Source: Phialocephala subalpina
Lineage: Eukaryota > Ascomycota > Leotiomycetes > Helotiales > Mollisiaceae
NCBI GenBank assembly: GCA_900073065.1
Contig: FJOG01000081.1
Location: forward strand, 26,755-90,754
DNA: 64,000 nt
Direction: 5' to 3'
Each line of letters begins with the position of its first letter. Within the stretch, counting starts at the first letter, position 1. The translations under genes were made by a program, and so were the position numbers. Below, piece by piece: positions 52,497 through 63,575 of this stretch. A model generated the notes under the pieces. The model was given only the letters and a program-made list of their open reading frames with translations, was not told the origin of the DNA and ran no database searches.

Positions 52497-53257
52497 GTAT
52501 GCACTTTGCACGGGGAAGGATAGGTCTTCCTTAGCCCTCCGTTACCACTACGGTTGAGGAGATGCTGTAATTGTGGATGGTGGGAGGCGATTGTGAGGTT
52601 GGCAGGAGTTGATGGGCTTGGCGTTTTGGGATTTTTGACGGCGCATCTATCAGCTTTGCATTCCAAAGAAATGAGCTCAGTAAGGTGCTCGGGGGGGCAT
52701 TTAGCTAAGCCTACAAAGTGTAGATCAATTCAGTCCACATGAGTGTCTCTGCTTCGGAAGTTCCGAGAGTTCCGTATGCTTGACGAAATGTTTCAATCCG
52801 ACAACTGACTGCCAGAATTCGACGTTACTGCTACCCAATGATGTCGATTAGGCTGTACTTTCTGGATTGGTCGCCATAGCGGGGTTACCCCTCGACCGGC
52901 TCTCGGGTATGCACCGTCGGGTAACAATTTCTTACCCGCAACTCCATGCAAATAAGCCCCGCCTTTCTTGCTTCATCAGCCCATGAAACGAGAAGATGTT
53001 TTCGTGTCGGGAAGAAAGCTGCATCGTCTGCCAATGAGAACATTTAACGCGGGCTTAACGAGAACCCAGTCCGGCTCGGAACTCGCACTTCAGTGGAGGA
53101 CTCTTACCCGGAAGATCAGATCATGCCACACAACCAACAGTCAAAGCTCCAAGCACATGTTGAATACTTATAAGACTTCTCGCCTCAGACATCCATTGTT
53201 CGCAGAGATCTAAAATCCCCTCATCTCTCCTCGCCGTCTCACTCCCTAACCATCAAC
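52497..53257. promoter_or_regulatory. Promoter region of the copper amine oxidase gene
   Basis: 761 bp. TTACCCG or its complement occurs at 52918-52924, 52932-52938 and 53104-53110, and CCG/CGG triplets are clustered at 52880-52920. The sequence fits a target region for a Zn2Cys6 factor such as the neighbouring one; this is inference only. Confidence 0.4.
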
Positions 53258-55576
53258 ATGACTTCCAAAAACCCCCAACATCCCCTCGCTCCCCTGACAA
53301 TCGAAGAAGTCCACCGCGCCCGCGACGTTGTCCTTGGCCAACACACCACCTCGATCCTCGACTTCCGCACCATCTCCCTCGAAGAACCCCCGAAAGCAGA
53401 ACTGCAACCCTTCCTCGAGTTCGAACACGCCGGCAAGCTCACATCCTCGACACCAAGACCAAAGAGATTGGCGAGAGTCAATTATGATGTTATTGGAAGG
53501 GATAAGATAGCCAAGTATTATGAGACCCTGGTTGATATTCGGAATGGGGTGAAGGTTTCTGATGAGGTTGTTGAGAAGCCGGCTCATGCTGCTTTGACGC
53601 TGTGAGTTTGCTTGAATTTCGATAGGCGAAGGAGGAGAGGAGGGGTAATGGCGGGGTAGCTGAAGGCAGAAGCTGACAGAATAAAGGTCTGAATTTGAGG
53701 AGTTGACGAAGGCTGTTGCTGCTTCGGCGCTGTTCAAAGAAGAAGTCAAGAAGTTGAACATTCCAGAAGGCTTCGAGGTCGTGGTTGAGCCATGGCCGTA
53801 CGGAGGTAAGCCGCCCACAGTTTCGAGACATTCATAGATCTCACAATGTCCCAGGCCCAGATGAAGGTGAAGATTGGCGTCGCTACTTTCAAGCTCTCTG
53901 CTTCGCCAACGACACGAGAACTAGAAACCCAGACTCAAACTTCTACGCTTATCCCCTTCCCATCATCCCCATCATGGATGCCAGAACCAAAGAGATCGTG
54001 AGAATAGATCACCTCGCCACCGGTGGTGAAGAAGACGGTCTCAAGTACGGAACGAGAGACAAGAATTTCATGAACCAGTACAGAGCTGCCGAGTACGTTC
54101 CTGAGCTGGTGAAAGGTGGGCTGAGAAAGGATATAAAGGCTATCAATGTCGTTCAACCTGATGGACCGAGTTTCAAGATCACTGATGAGAGTTTGGTTGA
54201 GTGGCAGAAGTGGAGGTTCAGAGTTGGGTTCAATTATCGCGAGGGGGCTACCCTTCATGACATTACCTATGACGGGAGAAGTGTGATGTACAGACTGAGC
54301 GTGAGCGAGATGGTGAGTGAGAACCTAAAACAGAGGAGATGAGACTGACCAAGGATCAGACTGTACCGTACGCAGATCCGAGAGCTCCATTTCAGAGGAA
54401 ACAAGCTTTCGACTTTGGTGATGGAGGAGCAGGTATCTGCGCCAACAACCTCGAGCTTGGTTGCGACTGCCTAGGACACATCAAAGTCCGTAATCCCTTG
54501 GGATATTGAAAGTATCGAGCTGACCTGGAAGCAGTACTTCGACGCAGTAAACGTCGCCAACGACGGCACAGCAACAGTCTCGCCAAATGTGGTCTGCCTC
54601 CACGAACAAGACAACGGTATCGGATGGAAGCATTCGAATTGGAGAACGGGTCGAGCGGTTGTAACCCGCTACCGCGAGCTCGTCGTCCAGTTCATCATCA
54701 CCCTCGCCAACTATGAATACATATTCGCTTATAAATTTGACCAGTCGGGCGGAATCATGGTTGAGGCGAGAGCCACTGGTATCGTGAGTGTGGTTTCCAT
54801 TGACGCGGGCAAAAAGTCGCCGTACGGGAACGTGGTTTCTCCAGGTGTTCTGGCGCAGAACCATCAACATGTCTTTGCAGTTCGTATTGACCCTGCGATT
54901 GATGGTCCGAATAACACGGTACTCACTGAGGAATCGCACCCCGTTCCAACATCACCAGAACGAAATCCCAGAGGTAACTTCTTCGAGGTGGTTCAGAACC
55001 CGATCCAGAAGTCGCAATGGTTGGATGCCGCCCCTCAACATAACCGTGTCATCAAGATGATCAACCCAAGCAAGATCAATCCCATTTCTGGCCACGCTGT
55101 CGGCTACAAGTTCACTCCAATCCCCAGCCAGGTCCTCCTTGCTCAACCAGACTCGATCCAGGCCCGCCGTGCCCAATTCGCAAAGCATCACGTCTGGGTG
55201 ACGAAGTATAAGGATGGTGAGCTGTTTGCAGGCGGAAGGTACACCCTGCAGAGCCAGGACGAGATCGGCGGTGTGAGTGATGCTGTTAACAGGAGAGAAG
55301 ATGTGTTGAATACCGACGTGGTCGTCTGGAGCTGCTTTGGCTTGACGCACAACCCGAGAGTTGAGGACTGGCCCGTGATGTAAGTATTGACTACCAGACT
55401 TACGAAATGAAGCTTATCATGATGGCAGGCCTGTCGACATCTTCCAACTGCACTTCAAGCCAGTCGATTTCTTCACAGAGAATCCTTCGATTGATGTCCC
55501 TTCAAGTCGCAATCTATCTTCGACGCTCGTGCAGAGGGATAGTAGTTGTTGCTCGAAGGAGTCTTCGAGACTTTGA
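53258..55576 (+). CDS. Copper amine oxidase, peroxisomal type (6 exons, ~679 aa)
   Basis: Exons run 53258-53601, 53687-53805, 53855-54312, 54360-54485, 54535-55379 and 55429-55576, joined in frame to 679 residues. The topaquinone precursor Tyr is in L-A-N-Y-E-Y; the catalytic-base Asp lies in I-T-Y-D-G-R; copper ligands are the H-Q-H pair and the His of T-H-N-P-R. N2/N3-like domains precede the catalytic domain. The enzyme oxidatively deaminates primary amines to aldehyde, ammonia and H2O2 using O2. The last residues are S-R-L, a type-1 peroxisomal targeting signal, fitting an H2O2-producing enzyme. The start ATG at 53258 is the only one giving the full N-terminus. It may be controlled by the adjacent Zn2Cys6 factor. 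Confidence 0.9.
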
Positions 55577-55782
55577 TCCGCTGAGACATTCTTGCAGCTG
55601 AGAAGGGAGATTGGTTTGATGTAGAACAGAGTATTGCATTATAGACAGCTATCAAGAACAATTGTTGGGTATCAACACCGAGAAAAAGAGTAAAGGTCCA
55701 GCATGCTCGAAGGTAGGATCAAGTAACTTCGGCCCATGGGCAAATGAAAACTTACAGACCCGTATGCAAAAGCCAAACCCAC

Positions 55783-57398
55783 TTACTTGCTGCCAACTTT
55801 ACCCATCGAGTATCCAAGTACCTCCCAAAAATGTGCCTTTCTACCGTGCTTGTTCAGAATACGTATCCAGGTTGAAATCGACAAAGCCAGAACGACGCAA
55901 ACGTTGAAGATTGCCACAGCAACGAAGAATTGCCATATGTTGGGATTGGAAGAGCTGCCTGAGATCTCTGACACATTCATGCCATATACTCCGGAGATTA
56001 TGGTAACCGGTGCAAAGCTTGGAATTGTCAGCAGGAGCTCGAGCGGCGTTCTTGAACGGACTCACAGGTATGTAAAGGCGTTGGTAAGAGCGGTCCATCT
56101 GGCATCTGAATTTTGTTTTCGGATCGAATTCATCTTGTCTCTAATCTCCCACATAAGCTTGGTCTGGTCAACCAGATGCTTCAGATCCTCGATCAGTGCG
56201 TCCTGTTTCTCTTTTGCTACCTGCTCGTTGGTGCCATGCCAGCTCAAACTGCCACCACGTTCCACTATGGACAACGTCTTTGTAATCTCTTCTGCGTGTC
56301 CGATGGTGGTATCTGAAATACCACCGACCTTGACATCTTGTTCTCGAATAGCTGTTACGACTTGGTTCCAACAAAAGCAATCCAGTCTTAATAGGTTTGA
56401 CACCACATAGAATGGAGACTTGACGGCGCAGCTAGGGTCGACAAATTCGAAAGACTCGATGTAGAGTTGGCGGAAGGACTTGAACTCGGGTCGAACAGGT
56501 GGAATAGAGGCTGGGAAAGGTGGTGGGTCGAGGAGGAGTTGGATAGACATATTGATCTTCGTGCGAGAGCTGAACAGAAATAGTCCTGCGGAGGATTAGC
56601 ATGGTCCCAAATCTGCCGGGTGATTGACCTACCAGTCCAACCCGTCTCCGCACTCTTCTCATCGCGCTGTTGAGGTCAGCCATTGTCCACATCTCGACTC
56701 AATGTACCAACCCGGATGTACACTAAAACCTTGAACTTCTCCACATCTGTCGTCGATGGGGTTACAGCATCCAGGATACCGCATCCTAGAGTCACGTATG
56801 GCGCTCGATGTCTCTGCGAGGGCGTGAATACATGGCCTTTGCTGTGAATTGCCCATTGGAAGAATCGAGGATCCAATTGCAACCCACTCCCAAACGTTTC
56901 TATCAGCTCGGCAGATGGTAGACGATCGTATTCTGCCATGTATAGACGGACAGTATCTGCGGGCCGCTGGTTCGTGTCCATAAAGTTCTTTAACTCGAAA
57001 TTGGTCTTGATGTCCGGATAGTGGTGCTTCTTGTCCGTCCTGATATCTAACACCGACACAGTCTCATTGTGCTGCCCAGCAGAACCTCCAAGGTAGTCTT
57101 GCAGGTCCTGCAGATTGCTCCATCCTGCCGCCACGAGCTCGCGCACGTATCTCTGATATGGTCCTTCCCTTACAGCCCAATCCTGCAGAGATGTGTGTGT
57201 AGATTTTCGACTCCGATGTGCAAAGCGCTTGAGAGATTTGAAGCCGGTGTCGACTCGGTTTTCGAAGCCATCGAAGGTTTCCGCATGTCGGGGATGTCCA
57301 GGATGGTGTCCAGGATGGTGTCCATTGCTTTGAGTAGTGAAGTTGTCCTCGCCGGAACTCGTTGGAGAGGTTGGAAGTTGTGGTGTTGTCGAGGCCAT
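55783..57398 (-). CDS. CorA-like Mg2+ transporter family protein (4 exons, ~491 aa)
   Basis: Exons run 57398-56712, 56666-56633 (only 34 nt), 56585-56066 and 56017-55783. The frame is continuous through all three introns and the tiny exon 2 supplies G-W-T-G. The large N-terminal soluble part has a His/Pro/Gly-rich start. Near the C-terminus a first membrane helix leads into I-S-G-V-Y-G-M-N, the GMN motif that forms the selectivity filter of CorA channels, and a second helix (W-Q-F-F-V-A-V-A-I-F-N-V-C-V-V-L-A-L) follows. This two-helix end with GMN defines the superfamily. Fungal paralogues of this layout are poorly characterised, so the ion is not certain. Convergent with the amine oxidase (206 bp apart). 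Confidence 0.8.
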
Positions 57399-57897
57399 CG
57401 CGTCGTTCGCAAGTCGCGTTGGTGGTGCCAAGTCTTTCCTTCAGCGTTCAATTGTTGCACAGCTATCTCCTATTCTTCCTTCTGCGACCTTGTGATCTTC
57501 TTTGCATGTCCTTGATCTGCGCGCCTTCTGCGATTACTTCAAGATTGTTCGTGATGATGAATGCCATCTCACTGTGAATTGCCTGCAATTTGCGACAGTT
57601 CTGGCGATGCATCAGCCGGCTGCAGGACTGAAAGTCCCAGCCTCAATGGATCATCTGCAGACTCCTCACTAAGCAAACGCGATTCACGCGGTAGTAAAGA
57701 TTGTTTCAATCGACTCTAAGCACGTCGATTGCTTGTTTGATGGATTTCACAGTCCCGCTCGAGGTATTGAAGTTCACGTAGCAGCTCTATTGCTGTAGCG
57801 GCTTGTTCAGCACCCAGAGGATGAGTTGTCTACAATTTGATTTTTTTTTGGTTTTATTTGACAGCAAAATTGTATCTTTATACTTGTTCTTTCAATG
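57399..57897. other. Intergenic between two minus-strand genes
   Basis: 5' flank of the CorA-like gene and 3' flank of the next gene. A T-rich tract at 57838-57860 may lie in the 3' UTR. No gene seen. Confidence 0.4.
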
Positions 57898-59577
57898 TTA
57901 TCCTATATACACAGGCATCTTGCTGTTCCAATACTCGCTGGGCAGCGCTGCCACCCCTTCTATCATAACATGACTCCTTTGCCAACACAGGGCTCTGAAC
58001 ATCATGCTGAGCCACGCATCTACTATTTCACCAGCGGACAACCCTAGAGGATAATGCCTCTTAAGTACCCCTTCGATGAGCTCTGGCATGAAGTCGAAGT
58101 ACGACTCCATGCTAGCAACCAGTTCAGGGTCGAAGTCGTCTCTGCCATACTCGCTGTCCGCAGGGAAGGCTTCAGGAACATTCTTAAGCGGTCTTGTTGC
58201 TAAGAGCATATGTTCGCTGACGAGGCTCTTGTAAACCACCTTGCTCTGTCGAAGAAAATCCGTCATCTTCGAATGCAATTCCATGACATGGTTCTTAGCT
58301 GTAGTCTCGTTTGGACTTCTAGAATGTTCAACCCATTCGTTCCACTCTCTTTCACTCTCCCACCGCGACTCATCATCTCGATTGACATAATCCCGGTTGA
58401 GATCTTCCAAGGCCGACAGAATGAATTCTGACTGTGGAGTTGATCCCTTGGACCCCATAAGAGATTGTAGCCGGCGTTGGAACACTCGGCGTCCTTCGAT
58501 ACAGGATGTCACGCCCCTCCTGTATAAATTTGGAGCTGGGATTCGATTCCACCAACGCTGCCTAGCACCATAATTCGTGACGGCAGGCGCTGTGAGCATG
58601 GATGAGCACAGTGGCACTAGGTCGTTCAAACCTGGAATGAAATCCTTGCCTTCGTTGATACACTTGCCGATGTTCTTCAGAACGTTATCCAGAGTTTTGT
58701 GGTTCTTCACCGAGATGACCAGATTGAGGGTGCGAGAAATTCCTGCCAACGTCCCAACATCCAAGTCACCAGCCATGTTTGGGCCAAACAATTGGTGATC
58801 GAACTCAACAAGACCGAATCCTAGCTTGTCTGCTTCTTTCACTGGGACGTAAAAACAGTCTCCACTGTTTTCTCTTGACGTGTACGTGTACTGAAGGATA
58901 GTCCCTAGCGACCTGGCCATTGTTGAAGTTATCACATGGCCATTGCCTTCAGCTCTCATTGTACCCAATCCTGGATCGAAAGTCTTCCAAACCATCCCGA
59001 GCCGTCTTGCCATAATCGCTACATCAGATATCGTCGACGAAGCCATGGGTCTGACAACATCAGGAGGCATGAAATCCCAACTCCGATTCACAAACTGCAC
59101 CGATGGGATAGTGGTGTCGTTGGCGAATGAATATGGCTTCTGCGGGAAATGTTTCACAATATCCTTCCCCTGCTCATGCAGTCTCGCAAGCAGCGGAACC
59201 CAACAAGCCAGCTCATCGCTGTCATAATACTTCCTCGCTTCAGGACTTCGCCATCCAGGAAAAGTCATGCTCCCCTGAAGCGACTCTGGTGTTTGGACCA
59301 GAGAACATCGTCCCGTCCCAGCGGCTTCAGATCTCTTCCCAACGTCACTATGAAGGGGTCCATAGCTGATGCGGGGTGTGACGAAGATGGTCTCGAAGCG
59401 AAATTCTCGCCATCGCCAGCGGAGCTTTGTGCGTTTGGCCCAGAGGCCCATGACTGAGGCTTGACATCGTCTGTAGCCATCCGCAGTTGCGAAGTATTGC
59501 TGCAGTAGTTGGCCCAGGGTGGTGAAGAGGGCGACGAGAGAGATGAGGAGAGCAGTGAGGGCGACTCCATCCACCAT
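57898..59577 (-). CDS. Uncharacterised membrane-anchored protein (559 aa)
   Basis: Single exon. Residues about 4-28 are a hydrophobic helix (L-T-A-L-L-I-S-L-V-A-L-F-T-T-L-G) followed by Q-Q-Y-F-A-T-A-D-G-Y-R-R-C and a basic cluster with several Trp (L-R-W-R-W-R-E-F-R-F). This is a strongly patterned N-terminus that I recall from a conserved fungal family without established function. The rest is mixed helix and strand with no catalytic motif I can name. The N-terminal anchor suggests a membrane protein with a large cytosolic domain. The start is the ATG at 59577, and it is divergent from the HET pseudogene. Confidence 0.75.
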   Translation of the reverse strand: MVDGVALTALLISLVALFTTLGQLLQQYFATADGYRRCQASVMGLWAKRTKLRWRWREFRFETIFVTPRISYGPLHSDVGKRSEAAGTGRCSLVQTPESLQGSMTFPGWRSPEARKYYDSDELACWVPLLARLHEQGKDIVKHFPQKPYSFANDTTIPSVQFVNRSWDFMPPDVVRPMASSTISDVAIMARRLGMVWKTFDPGLGTMRAEGNGHVITSTMARSLGTILQYTYTSRENSGDCFYVPVKEADKLGFGLVEFDHQLFGPNMAGDLDVGTLAGISRTLNLVISVKNHKTLDNVLKNIGKCINEGKDFIPGLNDLVPLCSSMLTAPAVTNYGARQRWWNRIPAPNLYRRGVTSCIEGRRVFQRRLQSLMGSKGSTPQSEFILSALEDLNRDYVNRDDESRWESEREWNEWVEHSRSPNETTAKNHVMELHSKMTDFLRQSKVVYKSLVSEHMLLATRPLKNVPEAFPADSEYGRDDFDPELVASMESYFDFMPELIEGVLKRHYPLGLSAGEIVDAWLSMMFRALCWQRSHVMIEGVAALPSEYWNSKMPVYIG

Positions 59578-60155
59578 TTTCGACTGTTACAGCGACAAAG
59601 CCGTCGCGACCACCTCACCAGGTCAAGATTCTGCTTCCGCGATAGGCATTCAAATCAACGGATATCGGGCCTTTCTCGCTAATCGCTGGGCATGATTCAA
59701 ATAAGCATTTTATGTTGTGCTTCGGGATTCGACTTATAAGCGGATTAAGATAGGGGAGCTGAAGTATTGAAAAAGAAATGGTGCAGCAACCTCGCTACCG
59801 CTAAGCCACCACTATCAGGGGTCTCAGGGCACAGCCACTCCTCCAGCGACGCTGTGGTAATTGGTTGAAGATGCAGAAATGTCCTTTTAATCTTCGACAG
59901 CGGACGGAGAATGGCCGCAGCAACACTATGTGACATCCCAACGCCGGGAGTATTACTGAAGTCATCCAAAGTTCTGCAGGAGCAAGCATTTTTACGATCC
60001 GGACGCACAAATAACACGGTGAGCCATTACGGCTTTTCATGTGGGGTAGATTTTAGGCGGCAGCGAGCCTGGTTCCTCGATCACTCCTTTCTCTCTCAAC
60101 ACCAGTCATTCCAACATCAGTTCTGTATCATTACCTACCATTACGACAAGCCAAG
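59578..60155. promoter_or_regulatory. Divergent promoter region
   Basis: 578 bp between the starts of the 559-aa gene (-) and the HET pseudogene (+). No specific site identified. Confidence 0.4.
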
Positions 60156-61400
60156 ATGGCTCTGGTGTACCAGCCTCTCAGTGTCGAAAGAAACGAGATA
60201 AGACTGCTTTACTTCCAGTCTGATGATGCGCAGAGCCTTGAAGAAGATGGCAATCCAGATGCACCAGCGATGATCAGACTCGAGATGCGAAATGTTTCTT
60301 TAGACGACTACACCGAAACTACACGACAAGTACTGGAGTCCACGGACTCGGAAGCCTTCTTCTACTCAGATTACTTCACGGCGATATTTCCAGAGTCTGA
60401 AAAATTATGGGCACCAATGTCTGCGGAGCGGCAGGAAGCCGAGAAGGAAATGATTCAACGTCCTGATTATGGTCGATGGATATGGGGAGACTTCCTGGCC
60501 TTGTCCTACGTTTGGGGAGATGCTGACAATGCTCAACGAATCATTGTCAACGACTGCGTAATTCAAGTTACCATGAACCTGTGAGAGTTTTTGCATCATT
60601 TCAAGAACTCGAAGGATATTTCGGGAAGGCGAGGGATATGGATTGATGCGATATCCGTTAACCAAGGAGACACACCGGAACGCAATACCCAAGTCAAGCG
60701 GATGGGCGAAATATTTTCAAGGGCACATGTCCTTGCCTGGTTAGGAAAGGACCTCGATAGGAGCCAAGACTCGATGAAATTCCTAAGATTCCTGGCTGAT
60801 TGCGAATGAGAGATATCCAGCGAACAAACCGCGATCAGAGTGATGGAAAAGTTCATCGAAGAGAACGAGGGCCTCGAGATATGGAACGATTTATTTGATC
60901 TTTTCTCGAGGCCGTATTGGAAAAGATTATGGGTGGTCCAGGAAGTTGCGCTTGCTGGTAATAACGTAGTGTTTTGCCGCGGAGATACCCAATTCCCAAG
61001 ACTTTGGCTGCGCAAGACTAGTGAAATTCTGTTAGTTGCAATGATCTTCTTTATAAGGGCCACCGAATCCGGCTATCTAAGAGGCATGGGCACTTTTCCA
61101 GAAGCATCTATCGATGTAATGTCATTCACTCAATTTGTGGCCCGGGTAGCGGTTTTCAATCTCTTCATTCATACGGACACATGTACTTTCAAACGTCCAA
61201 AATTAAGCAATCTGCTTATAACAAGCAAATCCTTGCTACAAAAGGATAATAGAGATAAGGTATATAGAATACTAAGCCTAATGGATCCAAATATTACCTT
61301 TCGAATTACTCCGAATTACAAATTATTAATCTTTAATATTTATATTAATTTCACTCGAGTAATTATCGAATTAATTAATAATTTTAATATTATTTATTAG
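60156..61400 (+). pseudogene. HET-domain gene decaying into an AT-rich island
   Basis: One frame from the ATG at 60156 (M-A-L-V-Y-Q-P-L) carries the HET landmarks L-A-L-S-Y-V-W-G, G-I-W-I-D-A-I-S-V-N-Q-G-D, a V-L-A-W-L-G motif and Y-W-K-R-L-W-V-V-Q-E-V. Two in-frame TGA codons interrupt it, at 60582-60584 and 60807-60809, each one transition from a sense codon (CGA or TGG). The frame continues through R-D-K-V-Y-R-I-L-S-L-M-D to a TAA at 61398-61400, but from about 61270 residues shift to I/N/K/F/Y as GC content collapses. The usual C-terminal half is unrecognisable beyond this point. Gene order (N-terminal HET, long C-terminal part expected) suggests RIP spread from the neighbouring repeat. 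Confidence 0.8.
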
Positions 61401-63575
61401 AGTAAATTACGATTATATTCTAAAGAAAATTATTAATTCTTTTTTTATACTTTGGGATTATATTATTTTCTTTTTATTAGGATTTATAATATATTTTATT
61501 ATAAAAACTATTAAAAAAGCAAATATAATTAATAATTATTTTATTAAAAAAAGTTTAATTATTTTATATTATTAAAAATATTCTTTTAATAAAATTTATT
61601 TTAAATTAATATTATTATTTTATTAATATATTAAAAAAATTTAATTTTTGAATTTATTAGGATTTTATAAATTTTTAATTATTTAATATAATATAAAATA
61701 AAAGAAACTTTAAATTCTTATTTATTAAAAATTATAAAATTGGAATATAAAAATTCGAATAAATAGAAAATTAAAATTCATTTCGAGTTTCGAATTTCGA
61801 ATTTAAAAATTAAAAATAATTTCTTTAATTTATATTTTAAAATTAAATTTTATATTATATATATTAGATTAATTCTTTATAATTAATTCCGTTTATAATT
61901 TATAAAATATAAAAATGAAAATAATTATATTTTCAATTTGCGATTTGATTGGTCGAAAAAAAATTAAAATACTTCAAATTATAAAATTTAAGAATATCAA
62001 AATAATAATATTTTGAATTTTATTTTATAAATTCGTATTATATTTCTTCTTTTATAAAGTTTTATAATAAATTTATATATAAAAACTTTTTTAATTAAAA
62101 GAATATTTATATAATTAAACTCGAATTAATTTGTTTTTTAATTGCTTTAATATTTATATTAAAAGTTATAATTAATATATAAGGCTTTTATTATCTAATA
62201 GAATTTACTTTAAAGAAATTAATTAATTATATTGATTTTAATTTTAATTATAAATATTAAAAAACGAAAAATAAATTAATTTAAATTTAATTATATAAAT
62301 ATTCTATTAATTAAAAGTTTTTCAAATATAAACTTTTTATAAAATTTTATTAATAAATAAAATTAATATAATTTTTTAAAATCAAAAGTTTAATATAATT
62401 AATATTTTAATAAAATTTATTAGAATAATAAAATATTTTTCCAAGCGAATTATTTTATTAAATATTAATATTAATTAATTTATTTATAATTTTGAACCCT
62501 TATAAAAACGTAATTTAAAAGTTTATAATTTAAAATATATTATTAAATAAAGAAAATAAAATACCAAAGTATAAAACAAGGAAAATAAAAGTATTTATAA
62601 AATATAAATATGTTAAACTTTGTTTAAATAAGAAATAAAATAATAATATTTTAAAGATTAATATAAATAAATAAATAAATTCTTTATTATTATTAGAATT
62701 TCCTTTGGAAATTATAAATTATAATAATTAATTTAAAATTTAAAATTTTAATTATATTTTATTAATTATAAAAATAATTAAATAAAATTTCTTTTTCTTA
62801 AATTATATTAATAGTTTTTTTTATTTTGAGTATTTTTATTTCTATTATAATTTCGTATATATTATATTTCTTTTTTTAATTTATTTATTAATTTATTTCC
62901 ATTTTCCTTTTTATAATATAATTTATTATTTATAATTATTTTTTAGTTTTTAAATTTCTTTTTTAATTTTCTTTAAATATAAATTTTATTTTTTTAAATT
63001 TCCTTTTTATATTTTTATATTTTTAGTTTTTATTATATTAATTAAATTTTCAAAGATTATTAAATTATAATAAAATATTTAGAAATTCTTTTATAATTAT
63101 TCTTTTAATATATAATCAAATAATAATTTTATAAAATAATTTTTTATAATTTTTTAAAAGTTTTATTATTTATTAATTTATTTTAAATTTATTTATAAAA
63201 TTTATTTTTGAGGTTTTTAAATTTTTTTAATTTAATATTTTTATTTATTTAATTTTATTATAATTTTATTTAAATATATTCAAATTATTAAAACCTTTAA
63301 ATAATTTTAATTAATTTATAAATATATTAATATTTCTTTGAAAGTTTTCGAAAAATTCTTAATAAATAAATAATATATTTTCTTTATTTTTTTTACGCAA
63401 TATTTAATATTAGTTTTATATAATTTAATTTTTTATAAATAATAAAATTTAATTTCTATATATATTAATCGAATTAATAATTCGGAATATTTAATTTATA
63501 TATAAATTTTATTAATATTATTATTTCGTAAAAAATATTTTAATTAATATAATTAAAAGAAAATAATTGCCTGTC
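61401..63575. other. AT-rich RIP-degraded island
   Basis: About 2.2 kb of almost pure A/T. It probably includes the obliterated 3' half of the HET gene at its left edge and repeat copy B at 61777-62560. No gene. Confidence 0.65.
61777..62560 (+). repeat. AT-rich dispersed repeat, copy B
   Basis: Collinear with copy A at 26651-27970 (shared TTCATTTCGAGTTTCGA start and several ordered blocks), without an N gap. Confidence 0.6.
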
